Of a DNA stretch of 64,000 bases, positions 1 to 10,079 are shown one piece after another. Every line of letters begins with the position of its first letter. Positions within the stretch are counted from its first letter, which is position 1. The position numbers and the translations under genes were made by a program. The stretch is from positions 1 to 64,000 of the forward strand of contig CAJNDS010002367.1 in assembly GCA_905221605.1 (NCBI GenBank), written 5' to 3'. This DNA comes from Symbiodinium natans (taxonomy: Eukaryota; Sar; Dinophyceae; Suessiales; Symbiodiniaceae). The notes beneath the pieces were generated by a model. That model was not told the DNA's origin. It saw nothing but the letters and a program-made list of their open reading frames with translations, and made no database searches.

Positions 1-430
1 TTTCGTTGCAGGCTCCTTCGTCAGTGGTCCTCTCTCCCGCTTTGGGGTGCCGCAAGGGGTTCGGGAAACGTCCCGTCTAGCTGGCGGAGGCGGGCTGACA
101 GCTGCCGCAATGGAGCCCCTCGCGGCCCGAGGCTGGAGCCATGGTGTACCCCACCGCTCGCCATGGCGCGCGTTTGTGGTAGCCTCGCCTTGGGCTGGCG
201 ACTGCTGCGGCGTAGGAACCTCGACTGCAGTAGCAACTACCACGTCGGGACTGTTGCTACCCGCGGGCACAGGGCTGTTTCCCGGAGAGTCCACATCAAT
301 CGCAGTTTCGGAGGCAGCCTTACCCGTACGAACCGGTAGGAGGTGAAGACCACGGGGGGCTCGCAGTATGCCGGCCTTGTGTTCGAAAGCCGGGTCAGCG
401 CGTTGAGCCGATCCCCGCTTGGGCGGCATC
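1..430. other. No supportable gene; downstream flank of the helicase-like frame
   Basis: Short frames are open on both strands here, but none has a recognisable motif. The minus-strand helicase-like gene that starts near 3,759 reads toward this stretch, so it may hold its 3' end or 3' UTR. I see no RNA gene or clear repeat. Confidence 0.3.
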
Positions 431-1851
431 CTAATGCTGGTGTCCCCTAGCAAGCAGGTGAGGTACTGGGCGACCCCATCTCCTTCCCTTACCGGCTGGA
501 AGGGGACACAGTACACAGCATTGGGCAGGGGCTCCAGGACGAAGCCTAACAATGGTGCCCGAGTAGGAGTTGGAGGTGAAAGAGGGACTCCCCCATCCTT
601 CTTGCTGAAGTGTGCGGTAAAAAACCTCCCGCTTATCTCCCCAGGTGGCCTTCAAAGCCCACGCTTGATGCAGGGGTGGTGTTCCAAAGATGTCCAGCCC
701 AACTTTGCGTTCCGCAGGCAGCACGATGCTGGCTACTGTCCGTTCTCGGAAGGCTTGCTTGTGTAATGCCGTTGCAATGCCAGGGCCATCCATGCTCCAC
801 AAGCTGGCTTGTGTGCGCACATATTCAGGCAGGCCGCCATTTGGAAGCACGCACCTATACCATCCGAGTAGTGCGGTGCCACGAAAACCAAAGCCCCAAG
901 CCCTCTCGTGAAGGAGGAGGTGGCTCGGGCAAACCCAGCCTCGCTACTAAACAGGAATCCAGAAGCCCGACATGTCACAAAAACACATATCCCAAATGTG
1001 GGGCCAGTGGAGCAGGCCGTGGTGATAGCGCCGAAGAAGCGTTTAAGGGACCCTATGCGATTCATGAGGAAGGGCCGAAACGTCACAAGGCTCCAAGTGT
1101 TGGGCGCGCCAGTCAGCGGGAAGTCTTCCGCGGTTTGGCAGGCTTCAAGTAGGCTCATATCGTCATCGCCCATTGGGTCTGCGGGGAGACTCAACTGCAG
1201 CATAAACTTCATTTGGGTAACAATCCTGGCATACTGAGAGACCATCCCGATAGGGGAGTCAGGATAGACCTGGTGCCCAAAAGTGAGCACAATGTCCGCC
1301 AGGACCATGCTGAGGTCGTAGCTTCTGCCTAGCTTGGTTTGGGTCTCATCCTGATCTTGTACCCGTACCCATCGACACGTTTCCATCCACCTGCCTGCAA
1401 GGCTACGCAGTGGCCGCCCGAGCAGGTGCTGCATCGTGGGGCCTGGTGGCATACGTAGCCGAGGGACCCCGCCTATCAGCTCGAAGCGGCACGCCTCCGA
1501 GTACCGACATGCGTAAAGAATGGCCGCAATCTCAGGAGGGAGGCGCATGGATGAACAGAGCGAGAGGTTGACAGCCGGCCCGACAATGGCCTTCAGCCCG
1601 GCGGCCTGCATGACTGTCTCGGCTTGCTTCGGTTTGACGATGCTCATACAGAGAATCGATTCCAGCATCGAGACCGCTGAGAACAATACCTCAGACGCTC
1701 CAGAGGAACGGTGGGGCTTGCCCCACGAGGGCATCTCGCCTTGTCCCTTTTTCCACGGGCCGGAACTTTGGGCCGTTTGCCGCAAAAGGGCCGCAGGCAA
1801 GGTGGCTGGCGTGTGGAGGTCGGCAGGGACCGCATTGAGGCCACAGTCTTG

Positions 1852-1935
1852 TTTTTTTTGTGTTTGTTTTTTTTTTTTGGTTATTTTTTTTTTGTGCTTT
1901 ATTTTTTTTTTGTTTTGTTGCTTTTGATTTTGTAT

Positions 1936-1976
<41 letters not shown>

Positions 1977-2028
1977 CAGTTTTTTTTTTTGTTTTTATTT
2001 TTTTTTTTTTTTTGTTTTTTTTTTTTGC
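1852..2028. repeat. T-rich homopolymer tract (poly-A on the gene strand)
   Basis: About 175 bases are almost pure T on the plus strand with scattered G, C and A. In the minus-strand helicase frame this reads as a lysine-rich run, which cannot belong to a helicase core. It is placed between motif III and the motif IV-like segment. It could be an expanded poly-A tail of an old retroinsertion or an assembly artefact; homopolymer length is unreliable in most sequencing data. Confidence 0.8.
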
Positions 2029-2061
2029 TCCAACAACTCCGTGACGAAGTGGTAATTGGGT

Positions 2062-2123
2062 CGCGATCCTCCAGCGGGCTGTCTGTGGTCGCCGCGATCC
2101 TCCAGCGGGCTGTCTGTGGTCGC
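2062..2123. repeat. 31-bp perfect tandem duplication inside helicase motif III
   Basis: Two identical 31-bp copies sit head to tail (2,062-2,092 and 2,093-2,123). Because 31 is not a multiple of three, the second copy shifts the reading frame. Reading through a single copy, the helicase frame continues sensibly after GDHRQPAGGSR. Confidence 0.9.
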
Positions 2124-3722
2124 CAATCATGACATCAAGTGCATGCTTGATGTGCGCCAGAATGGTGTTGGAACCAGGCGTGCCCAATTGCTGGGCTTCA
2201 TCTCGGAGGAGCAACTCAACATCCTTTAGACGGTTAATGAGCTGCGAGTAGGGAAAGCTAAGCCTTGCCACAATCGTACCATGTGTCGTGGCTACAAGTA
2301 GCCCCCGGGACAAATCGTGCACATCAAAAGGGAGCTTATGTGTGTCCTTCTCCTTGTTACCCGGTATGCGAACGATGCGGCTGCGAACAAATTCATTGCT
2401 AGCAGTCGTGAGCCTATCAACCGCTTCGACATAGGCCCGAACCGATTCATTGCCATGAGCGGTGTACAGGGTGAGCCGGCTCGTCAGGCACGCAAGGAGT
2501 ACGCCTAGAAACGCGCAGGATCGTGTCTTCCCGCTGCCGGGCGCACCCGTTATGAATACAGAAGTACGATTAGCGGCCAGGCCGTACGAACACGCTCCCA
2601 GCAGCGCTGCCAGGTGTCCGTCCGCCCCCCAAAAGGTATCACAGAGGCGCGTAAGGAAGGCGGGACCAACCGCGAGCGCAAAGATGCTGGCTCGAGTCCT
2701 CGGATCGTGCTCGTTGCTCAACGAGTCATGGGACAGGCGTAGACACTCCGCATGCCACAGCACAGGAGTCCGGGCGTCCTCTTGGCCGGGCAGCGGAGAG
2801 TCAGGCAGCGTAGCTAACACGCCACTCAGCAGCGTTGGCGTCCATTCTTTGCGATAGGATTGTTCCTCCGTAAGCCAAAGGTTGAGGAAGCTTTGCAAGG
2901 GGTTGGAAGCCCCCGGCCCCGCAGTAAGCGATGCCTGCGCAGCTTGCGTTTCGTGCTTGCCTCTGAAGACTTGGCAGACCTCCGGGTGAATGAGCTGTGC
3001 CCATGTGTCGTGCCAGTTCCCTCTCACCACTAGCCCGATAAGGAGGACAAGTACTAGATCTGTGAGAAAGCCCGGCAACCACAGTGGCTGCCGGATGGCA
3101 TCAAGAGGCGAGTCTTCTAGCGGAACGCCCAATGCAACATGCTGCCTTTCCCTAGACATGTGTAACAGAGCATCCCAAAGCGGGGTAGAGGCTCCTCCGG
3201 GCAGAACCTCAAGCTGGCTGACTCTCGGCAGTGAGGGTCGTTGCGCGAATTGGTTGTGCTGTTCATCAGTTAAGAGCAGGGCAATGGTTATATTGACTGG
3301 CTGCATGGCCTTACTTTCTCCAGGGCCGGTGAAAAGCTTCTTCGGGGCAAGGAGCTCTATAAACATGCCTGGGTAGGCCACATCCCCCTTGTCTTCTCTC
3401 AAGGTAACCAGCAAAGCAGTGCCCTTGGCCGGCACTTTACCAGCGACAGCAAACCACTTTTTAGCCCAGTCAGGGACATCCGCCAACTCCGGTGTAAGGA
3501 GCATGACCGATGCCCTTGGGTAAACTCGATGGAGAAGGCAGATTGGCCATGTCGCCACAGGGGTGGCGGCCCGCTTGACCGCAGCTTGCTCTGGGTAGTG
3601 ATACTGTTCCGAGGGCTCCTCCTCGATTTCTGCTTCCGAGGCCATGGCTAAAAACTGATAACCCAGCATGTCAACCAGGCGCTCTAACGACAGGTGGGGG
3701 AGCCACATACCCAAAACTAGTT

Positions 3723-4805
3723 TCATCGTGGGACCAAGTTCATGATACGGGGGCGGCAAACCGCCAGATGCGGCTTGGCATCCGTCAGGAGGACTTGGGT
3801 ACAGTCAGCACGGAGACTTGCAATGCTCCGGTTCTCAGCGGAAGGTATCCGGAGAAAAGCCTCCATATCGGGGCGTCTGATTTGCCGTCCCAGCACGGAG
3901 TTGATGAAAGTTTCAGACTTATCCGAAAGCTGGACAGAGCCACACGCAACCCCCATCAAACCTGCTCGCACTGTGCGATCCATCCGGGGGTCGGCCAAGC
4001 CGCAAATCTTTTTAGTCAATTCCTTATGCACATAATCCCCCGGCGTGAGCTGGAATAGCTCTTCACTGTGGACAAAGTGACCATAAGAGTGTCCACCACT
4101 GCCAAGTGACTCAGGTCCAGTGAAGTAGTAGAGACGCGCGCCCGCGCCAATCGCTTGCGTCCTTGCTGCCTGGCTGGGCCGGAAGATACAAAGCTGGTCG
4201 CTCTCATGATGGACAAGACTAACAGCGTGCCGTAATTCCGAACCCAGGATGTATTGCAGCATGGCCCGTGGCATGGCAACGCCGCCCAAACGTGCCTTGA
4301 TGTGGACAAAATCGCCCTTGCAGTCAGGAAGCTTTTGGCGCTCATGCCAAGCGATAGCCACAGCAGCGCCCGTATACGACCCAGCTGAGAAACCCGTAAC
4401 GCACAGTTTGCACTCGCCAGCTCTACCCGCGGCGAGGCCCACATGCAGAGCGGTCAGCGCAGCAGTATGTGGCATGTGCAAGTGAGCCAGGGCAGGGCAC
4501 ATTGTCAAGGAGGCTTCTACCGAGCTGATTCTAGCACGAACCGCCGCTGGCAGACCGCATCCTTCGACCTGAGGGTACAGAGCACGTGCCCATAGCTGGG
4601 CGGCTTGGGGCAGGAGCAACAATGCATGTGCGGCATTACCGCTGGTCGAAAGCAACAACGGGCGTTGTGTGTCCTCATATCGGACCTTTTGGCCCTGGTT
4701 GTCCCGGACTGTTTCCATTTCTAAGCCAGTGAGTGCATAGGAATTGGCTGTGTGAATGATGCTACCCGACACAGTGGGGGGCGTATTCTCGGCCTTCCCA
4801 TTCAT
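3723..4805 (-). CDS. Alpha/beta-hydrolase-fold protein (putative serine esterase-like)
   Basis: A 360-codon frame starts at an ATG (MNGKAEN) and overlaps the start of the helicase-like frame. A nucleophile-elbow motif G-F-S-A-G follows a hydrophobic strand (LCVTGFSAGSYTG, serine near residue 140). About 70 residues later comes VSLVHHESDQLC, which resembles the strand and acidic-residue loop of the fold, and a later GGHSYGHFVH could carry the histidine. In the family, such proteins hydrolyse esters, amides or lipids; no substrate can be named. The frame lies in a same-strand run with its neighbours, only 4 bp from the frame upstream. It may be one exon or fragment of a larger gene. Confidence 0.5.
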   Translation of the reverse strand: MNGKAENTPPTVSGSIIHTANSYALTGLEMETVRDNQGQKVRYEDTQRPLLLSTSGNAAHALLLLPQAAQLWARALYPQVEGCGLPAAVRARISSVEASLTMCPALAHLHMPHTAALTALHVGLAAGRAGECKLCVTGFSAGSYTGAAVAIAWHERQKLPDCKGDFVHIKARLGGVAMPRAMLQYILGSELRHAVSLVHHESDQLCIFRPSQAARTQAIGAGARLYYFTGPESLGSGGHSYGHFVHSEELFQLTPGDYVHKELTKKICGLADPRMDRTVRAGLMGVACGSVQLSDKSETFINSVLGRQIRRPDMEAFLRIPSAENRSIASLRADCTQVLLTDAKPHLAVCRPRIMNLVPR

Positions 4806-4809
4806 CCCG

Positions 4810-5655
4810 CTAATGAAGAGCGACCGACATTCCCCTTGAGGGGGTTAGGTGAGGCTTTGGAGGCGGGTACTGGTAGGCAGGAAAGGCAAAGGCTGCCAGG
4901 GCTTGTTGCACACGCATGGCTAGTCCATCATCCCAGTATTGACTGAGGCCCAACGGCGTGACCTTTATGTCTGCGGCGAAGAGAGGCCACGGCAGATCCG
5001 CCTGGGCGAACCAAGCATGCGCAGCGGCAGCAAGAAGAGCAAGCGGCCCAGTGGGGGTATTGGGTCGACTGCGCCATTTCGGGGTGGCCCTGCAGGAAGA
5101 TAGGGCCTCTTTCTTCCAAAACATGAGGACCCCAGGGAAGAGCTGGAGCCGCACTGGTCCACTGCCCTTTTGCCCAACAGAGGCCCACAGAGGGACGGTG
5201 TCCCCGTTGCCCCAGACCGACTCGGGTAGAGTAGGCAGCCGTAACACACTCCCCCACTGCGGCAAGGTGTTTTTGCCTTTGGCACCATATCCATGCACAA
5301 AAGGAGGGGGTATAACCTCGGCGTATCGGTTCGCCATGAATAAGTCAGGACCAGGTAGGATTGCCAAACGGGAGTGCGAGCCGCCGTAACCCATGAGCAA
5401 GGGAAGAAATCCCTGTTCATATGGGCCTTGTCCCCATGTTTTGACCCCTCTGACCTGCCTGACTGGGGAGGCGCCAAACTGGATGTCTGGCTCTGGCCGG
5501 CCAGCAGTAAGGTCGGCCGTTTTCCACGCAACCTCATGTATGTATCTTCCTAAAAGTGCCCACGCAAACACAAAGTCAGAGTGCTTGTGAGCAGTGGTTC
5601 CGGCAAGAGGGGTGTTGCGTAGACATTGCCGATAATGGATCTGGTCCAACGGCAC
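4810..5655 (-). CDS. Unrecognised protein, 3' part of a frameshifted frame
   Basis: 281 codons are open and end at 4,810, just upstream of the hydrolase-like frame. The segment reading IAWYEQVPLDQIHYRQ near 5,630-5,670 looks like real coding sequence. It resembles a stretch of the neighbouring hydrolase-like protein (IAWHERQKLPD), which hints at relatedness. The frame upstream (5,550-6,455) overlaps it by about 100 bp in another phase, so one gene interrupted by a single-base indel or an intron is likely. I do not recognise the family. Confidence 0.35.
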   Translation of the reverse strand: MPLDQIHYRQCLRNTPLAGTTAHKHSDFVFAWALLGRYIHEVAWKTADLTAGRPEPDIQFGASPVRQVRGVKTWGQGPYEQGFLPLLMGYGGSHSRLAILPGPDLFMANRYAEVIPPPFVHGYGAKGKNTLPQWGSVLRLPTLPESVWGNGDTVPLWASVGQKGSGPVRLQLFPGVLMFWKKEALSSCRATPKWRSRPNTPTGPLALLAAAAHAWFAQADLPWPLFAADIKVTPLGLSQYWDDGLAMRVQQALAAFAFPAYQYPPPKPHLTPSRGMSVALH

Positions 5656-6455
5656 CTGCTCATACCAGGCAATGGAGTGGGCACTTCACTGGGCATGATG
5701 ACTAGCTGCAGGGCTCGGCTCAACGCAGTACCAATTGAGGTCACCGCACTAGCGACGTTGCCAGGGATGCAGAAGCGAGGGGGCCGGGGATGTTTGCCGT
5801 CCGGAGCATTCGGGTAGAAGAGGACCAATCCCCCATTTGCTTCGAGCTGGTCCTCGGACGCACAAACCATGCCAATTGAGTTTGGCGATCGGGCCCCACA
5901 CGGTATGGACCCGTCCGGCGAGCAACTCCACGGCGAGGCTGGAAGCGAGCCACAGGGCTGTGTCTCGTCCGTCTCGACTTCCATGCTGCCCAGTGACTCC
6001 GTCGAGAGGGTATTGGGCAGTAGATCGAGGACTGCAAACCTTCGCAGCTCTTCTGCTTCCCACCTGGCAGTGAACAAGGTGTCATGGTCAAGCAACATCA
6101 AGACCACCCCTGGCGCAAGGACTCTGAGGACTGCCAGAATTTCGGGCCCCGCCCACGTAAAGTGCACAGAAGCTAGCCCCGCTTCCTTGGTGTTAACCAA
6201 GATGGGAAACCACCTCTCCTTAAACGGGCCTTCCCACTGCATGCGTGCTACCAAATGCCGGACAAAGTAGGGGAAGTGCGGAATAGACAAGAAGCAGCGA
6301 CTATCCGTGACTAAGAGCAGGACATGGGCTCCTGCGGACTCAGCAGCCCGGAGCTGTGGAAGTAGGCAGCCGAGTAATGCATTGTAGTCAATCTCTGGGT
6401 GGAGACCTTGCGGCTCAGGCGGTTCGCCGGAAATGGCTCCCGAGGCCAGTTTCAA
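5550..6455 (-). CDS. Unrecognised protein with a D-x-D-containing hydrophobic core
   Basis: 301 codons; the first codon is TTG, not ATG, so this is probably a continuation of the frame upstream. Hydrophobic strands such as VLLLVTDSRCF and VLMLLDHDTLFTARW suggest an alpha/beta fold, and the DHD could be a metal site of glycosyltransferase type, but that is weak. It overlaps the upstream frame by 4 bp and the downstream one by about 100 bp, all on the minus strand. Confidence 0.35.
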   Translation of the reverse strand: MKLASGAISGEPPEPQGLHPEIDYNALLGCLLPQLRAAESAGAHVLLLVTDSRCFLSIPHFPYFVRHLVARMQWEGPFKERWFPILVNTKEAGLASVHFTWAGPEILAVLRVLAPGVVLMLLDHDTLFTARWEAEELRRFAVLDLLPNTLSTESLGSMEVETDETQPCGSLPASPWSCSPDGSIPCGARSPNSIGMVCASEDQLEANGGLVLFYPNAPDGKHPRPPRFCIPGNVASAVTSIGTALSRALQLVIMPSEVPTPLPGMSRCRWTRSIIGNVYATPLLPEPLLTSTLTLCLRGHF

Positions 6456-7288
6456 TGGCAGTACGCCGCTAGGGGTGGGCTCAGGGAAATTCTGCTTTCT
6501 AGTGCCTGCGCGAGATCGTCAGGCTCCTGAGGCCCCGGCGCATGGTCAGCACTGAGAGTGCGAAGCTGGCATATAGCCTGCATTGCGGTCGCCGCAAGGA
6601 CCTGTGGACCTGGGTGGCTAGGGACCTGCCATGGCGGCAGGTCGGCTGCAACTGGCGCGGGAGGTGGCCTCCCATGTGGAATTCGTGGCTCGATCCTACT
6701 GACCTCACTCACTGGGTATGCTCCAACACGTGGAGGAATCGGCGGTATGGGAGGGCGAGGACTATTATCCGGCCAGCAGACCCTAGGTGGATTAGGTGAT
6801 GGAGTTTGCCAGGGCCCGGGAGACAGGGCTGTCTCCCGACCCGCTCCTTGTTCGGTGAGAACACTCGCCCAAGGGGGAAGGTCTATCGCGTCACCAGGCA
6901 CAGCACTGTGCGTGGACACCGCTCGCCCCATGAGGGCACTGCTATGCGGCATGATGCCGATGCCTGGCCTCCATGCATGCAGGAGAAAACAGCGAACCGT
7001 GGGTTGCCGGGCGAAGCAGACGGCGTTGCTGTTTCTCAAAAAGGCAGAATGGTCCAGACACAACAAGGGTTGTATTTCCGGCGGAAAGTAGCGGCACCAA
7101 CCGGCAGCATCGAGTTCGTGAGGCAGGATGACGCCGGCCTGCATCTGCCTGGTCATTGCGACATCACTGGTCCCTAAAGTGGCAAGTGCAGTGAGTTGCC
7201 CTCTCCTGGCAACGTGGACTTGGAGCACTTGCGCTCCAACCCGGATCGCGTACGGTTGACAGGCATACGACTCCATGGCATCACTCAC
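6452..7288 (-). CDS. Unrecognised protein, same-strand cluster
   Basis: 278 codons. The N-terminal half has ordinary composition (YAIRVGAQVLQVHVARRGQL, FPPEIQPLLCLDHSAF). The C-terminal third is rich in proline and looks disordered. The stop at 6,452 overlaps the next frame by 4 bp. I see no conserved motif. It belongs to the minus-strand block between the two hydrolase-like frames. Confidence 0.35.
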   Translation of the reverse strand: MSDAMESYACQPYAIRVGAQVLQVHVARRGQLTALATLGTSDVAMTRQMQAGVILPHELDAAGWCRYFPPEIQPLLCLDHSAFLRNSNAVCFARQPTVRCFLLHAWRPGIGIMPHSSALMGRAVSTHSAVPGDAIDLPPWASVLTEQGAGRETALSPGPWQTPSPNPPRVCWPDNSPRPPIPPIPPRVGAYPVSEVSRIEPRIPHGRPPPAPVAADLPPWQVPSHPGPQVLAATAMQAICQLRTLSADHAPGPQEPDDLAQALESRISLSPPLAAYCH

Positions 7289-7798
7289 CGAACATGGCAG
7301 GCCAAACTCATGTGACTACCCCACAGACAGCGGAAAACCACGAGGCAACCTCCAGACACGAAGATCCCTGGAAAGCCCTTTCAAAAACTACGGAGGGACA
7401 CAAGGAAGGGGAGGACCAAACAGAAGCACAACACACAGGAGAGAAGAAGCAGAAAGGCGAGAAAAAACCAGTCAGGAGCGTTACAACCCTCTACACAATG
7501 GGTCCTCGTTCAGTCAGCCTGCCACCCTTAGCTTGAGCCAGGGCACATCCAACGCGCAACCTGAAAAGGGATGCAGCGTGTCATCGCAGGTGGCTGTTAC
7601 TTGTGGCTGCAATGTGCTGCATGTACAAAGCAATGACCTGGAGACAATGGCATCCTTTACTTTGTCCGTGCACAGTAGTAGCACCAGAATGCAGGCGTAC
7701 CTCGGTTGCTGGTCTGTTTGTAGCGGCAACACAAGGGCCGGCGCGCATAAATCGATTAAAATGGAAAAAGAAAGGTACTCTCTACCCTGCCCCGACGA
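7289..7798. other. Spacer without a supportable gene
   Basis: About 510 bp lie between two minus-strand frames. A plus-strand frame runs through it but has low-complexity S/T/R-rich sequence typical of an antisense shadow. No repeat or RNA gene is visible. Confidence 0.4.
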
Positions 7799-8788
7799 CT
7801 ACTCCGGGAGCTCGATATGGTCCGCCAACAGCCAATCAGGATCGCTCAGCAATGCAGGCCACACCACATGCTCCGGGTCCTTGCCGATAACCACCTGGCG
7901 GATTGTGAGGCCGGGGGCCCAGGGGTACTGCGTGCGTCCGTAGCCCTTGAAGGCGGTAAAGTGTGAGTCTTCGGAAAGGGCTTCTGTGACAGGAGGCACG
8001 CGATGATTGCCCCGCACCGAGTAGCACATCCGAAGGTGGTGCTGAAAGGTCTCTACGTCCTTTCGTCCGCCATAGACTAAAATTCGTGTCTCCCCGCTCG
8101 TTGGGGCTGGCAGCAAAGAAGGCAGCCTAATGGGGCCCATGCAAACACAAGCCCGGAAGGTCGCATGGGCCTCGGAAATTGCAATCTGGTAGGTGATGGT
8201 TCCTCCAGAGCCAAGGCCCATGAGATATGTGGGCAAGGAGATGCGAGGGCTCGCATCACGTTGGACGGCCAGTAGGAGCGGTAGAATTTCCATTGTATAC
8301 ACTGCCTTGGTCCAGGCAGCACCGTCAGGCAGCATCCAGGCAGGCGGTGAGCCTGCTTGTCCCGCCACAGGCCATGCGCAGGCAATGACGGCCTTTTTGA
8401 AAGCCAGGTTGCTCCACAGATACTCGATGGCCCCTTGCCAAGGCAGTGGGTGCATATTCTCCACATAGAAATGTCCACAACCAGGGAGGAGAAGCACTAT
8501 CGAGTTGGCTTCCCCTGCATCCGCACTCGGCCGGGATACAACAAAGGGGAGGGTTGAACTGCCATGGCTCGCCGTAATCCAGGTGTTTTCACGCCCAGCT
8601 ACGAGCGGAGGGGCGACCAATGGAGGAGGCTGCAGGTTCTCCAGGCCAAGGGGCTCTTGCAATGCCATGGCGAAGAAGAGGCAGCCTACCCAATTGATGG
8701 GGCAAGGTAGAGGAAGACTGGGCAGTCTTGCCTGAGAGCCGTGCCGTCCAGCGCAAAGAATGTCACACAACAACAAGCTTGCTCCCAA
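7799..8788 (-). CDS. Alpha/beta-hydrolase-fold protein, second copy type
   Basis: 329 codons. After a hydrophobic N terminus the protein has SIVLLLPGCGHFYVENM (beta strand and oxyanion-like region). The elbow-like LMGLGSGGTITYQIA follows (serine near residue 194), then TRILVYGGRKDVE, which matches the strand and acidic-residue turn of the fold. A histidine in DPEHVVWP lies near the C terminus. The elbow is L-G-S-G-G rather than canonical G-x-S-x-G, so activity is uncertain. The true start may be the internal ATG of MALQEPLG. It shares fold and strand with the frame at 3,723-4,805 but little sequence. Confidence 0.45.
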   Translation of the reverse strand: MGASLLLCDILCAGRHGSQARLPSLPLPCPINWVGCLFFAMALQEPLGLENLQPPPLVAPPLVAGRENTWITASHGSSTLPFVVSRPSADAGEANSIVLLLPGCGHFYVENMHPLPWQGAIEYLWSNLAFKKAVIACAWPVAGQAGSPPAWMLPDGAAWTKAVYTMEILPLLLAVQRDASPRISLPTYLMGLGSGGTITYQIAISEAHATFRACVCMGPIRLPSLLPAPTSGETRILVYGGRKDVETFQHHLRMCYSVRGNHRVPPVTEALSEDSHFTAFKGYGRTQYPWAPGLTIRQVVIGKDPEHVVWPALLSDPDWLLADHIELPE

Positions 8789-8966
8789 CTTCCCCTGACT
8801 CAGCTCCCTTCAGTTGGAGACTACATCAGCAGTAAAACATGATCAATGGTTACAACTTTCCAAATCGGTCAAGACAACAGCATGACATTACAGGAATGCC
8901 GCATGACCATGGATAACGACCGATGTACTAGGCCGCCGTTTGTTCCGTATTCGCACAAGGTCAGCG

Positions 8967-9652
8967 CTAGATGTCACTATCCGAATGCCGATTGTCCTCA
9001 AGCAGATGCATGGTCTCGTCATCTAAATGCTCGAGAATGTCGGTAGCAATACGTTCATCGAGGAAGCACGCTACCCACTCCAGAATGACGGCATTATCAT
9101 TGGGGACAGCATCGGACATCGCTTGCAAAAGCAAATTGACTTTATCGGCAGTGAAACGCCATGCAAGCAAAAGATGCTGCTCCAAATGCGCTTTTATGAG
9201 GGAAAATCTTCCTGGCTATGCACAATGATTGGCCTGGCCCAGGCTAAAAGGGCATTCTGCTGTGGTCCAGGCGGACGTCTGAACATAGCCAGTAACGCCC
9301 CGTACTCCTGGGCAAGCTCGTTCCTCAGATCCTGCGAAAGATCTCGAAGGTGGTGTGCAAGCCAGGCACGATGACCTCCAACAGAGTGCGCGAGTTCGGC
9401 CGCAGCAACCATGGCGAGGGTCCGTTGATTAGGACGTCCTTGGGCTGCCGAGGCATCGCGGATTCCTTGCAGTACGAGGAGCTTGGTGAGCGATATCCAG
9501 CCAGCACTACAAGTGTGGCCGTGGCCTTCGAGGATGGGCTCGCTGGAAAAGATCTCCGGGTGTTCGTAAGGGTAGCATCTTTCCCAGTCACTGTCGCCAT
9601 CTCCATTGACAGCAGTGTAAAGGCTGCCACCAATGACCAACGAAGCAGCCAT
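8967..9652 (-). CDS. Unrecognised protein in two overlapping phases
   Basis: A 152-codon frame (9,194-9,652) with MAASLVIGGSLYTAV at its start is followed 8 bp downstream by a 72-codon frame (8,967-9,185). The second is rich in acidic and leucine residues (ILEHLDDETMHLLEDN). Together they may be one short protein broken by an indel. Neither has a recognised domain. They continue the minus-strand run. Confidence 0.3.
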
Positions 9653-9822
9653 GCCGGGCAGTTAGTTCGGGGAGGGCAAGCGGGCGCCTGCTCCTGTGAG
9701 CCCTGGCGGCACGGAACAAGGGGGCAAGTTAGCGGGTAATACCATCACTCCTTTATGTTCGCGGCTGAGAGGGCTATGAGCCACAGGAACAAACTGTCAA
9801 TTCATGCGGGGGACTAGGGCGT

Positions 9823-9842
9823 GTGAGTGCGGGCGCACTCAC
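9823..9842. repeat. Perfect hairpin, copy 1 of 2
   Basis: The 8-bp arms gtgagtgc and gcactcac enclose the loop gggc. The same 20-bp hairpin with matching flanks (gt before, gt after) recurs 223 bp away. Confidence 0.85.
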
Positions 9843-10045
9843 GTACCCAACATCAAATCACTCCCGCACCCGCACAAGATTCTCCGCAGGTAATACTCGG
9901 GAGCAAGGGAGACGGGAGCCCCTGAGCCGCTTCACTGAGCCCCTGCTCGGAAATTGCGGTGAGGGGTCACTGCTCGTCAAACTTGTACAGAGAACGTAAA
10001 TGGATCTACTGCCTTGAGAAGAGATGCAGGTTCCTACACCGCCGT

Positions 10046-10065
10046 GTGAGTGCGGGCGCACTCAC
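10046..10065. repeat. Perfect hairpin, copy 2 of 2
   Basis: Identical arms and loop to 9,823-9,842, in the same orientation. The two copies bracket about 200 bp that hold no ORF I can support. Confidence 0.85.
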
Positions 10066-10079
10066 GTGGCATGAGCAAC

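Larger units (their letters stand above)
431..3759 (-). pseudogene. Superfamily-1 (UPF1-like) helicase-like protein, broken
   Basis: The frame open from 3,759 to 733 (1,008 codons) shows SF1 helicase motifs in order. Motif I is GAPGSGKT (about 2,526-2,555), motif II is DEAQQ (2,188-2,202) and motif III is GDHRQ (2,110-2,124). A motif IV-like SSMRLPPEI follows near 1,530, a GMVSQYARIV segment near 1,240, and a degraded motif VI-like RATSSFTRG near 930. In the family these motifs bind and hydrolyse ATP for nucleic-acid unwinding. A 31-bp tandem duplication directly after motif III shifts the frame, and a long T-rich tract then inserts a poly-lysine stretch. Near 840 the sense frame shifts again and continues to 431. 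A good start is the ATG of MKLVLGMW at about 3,726, because the upstream part overlaps the next frame. The original may be a spliced gene, but the duplication argues for decay. Confidence 0.6.

Noticed and set aside
1711-2132. Plus-strand frames rich in phenylalanine
   Set aside because: They only translate the T-rich tract and have no other support.
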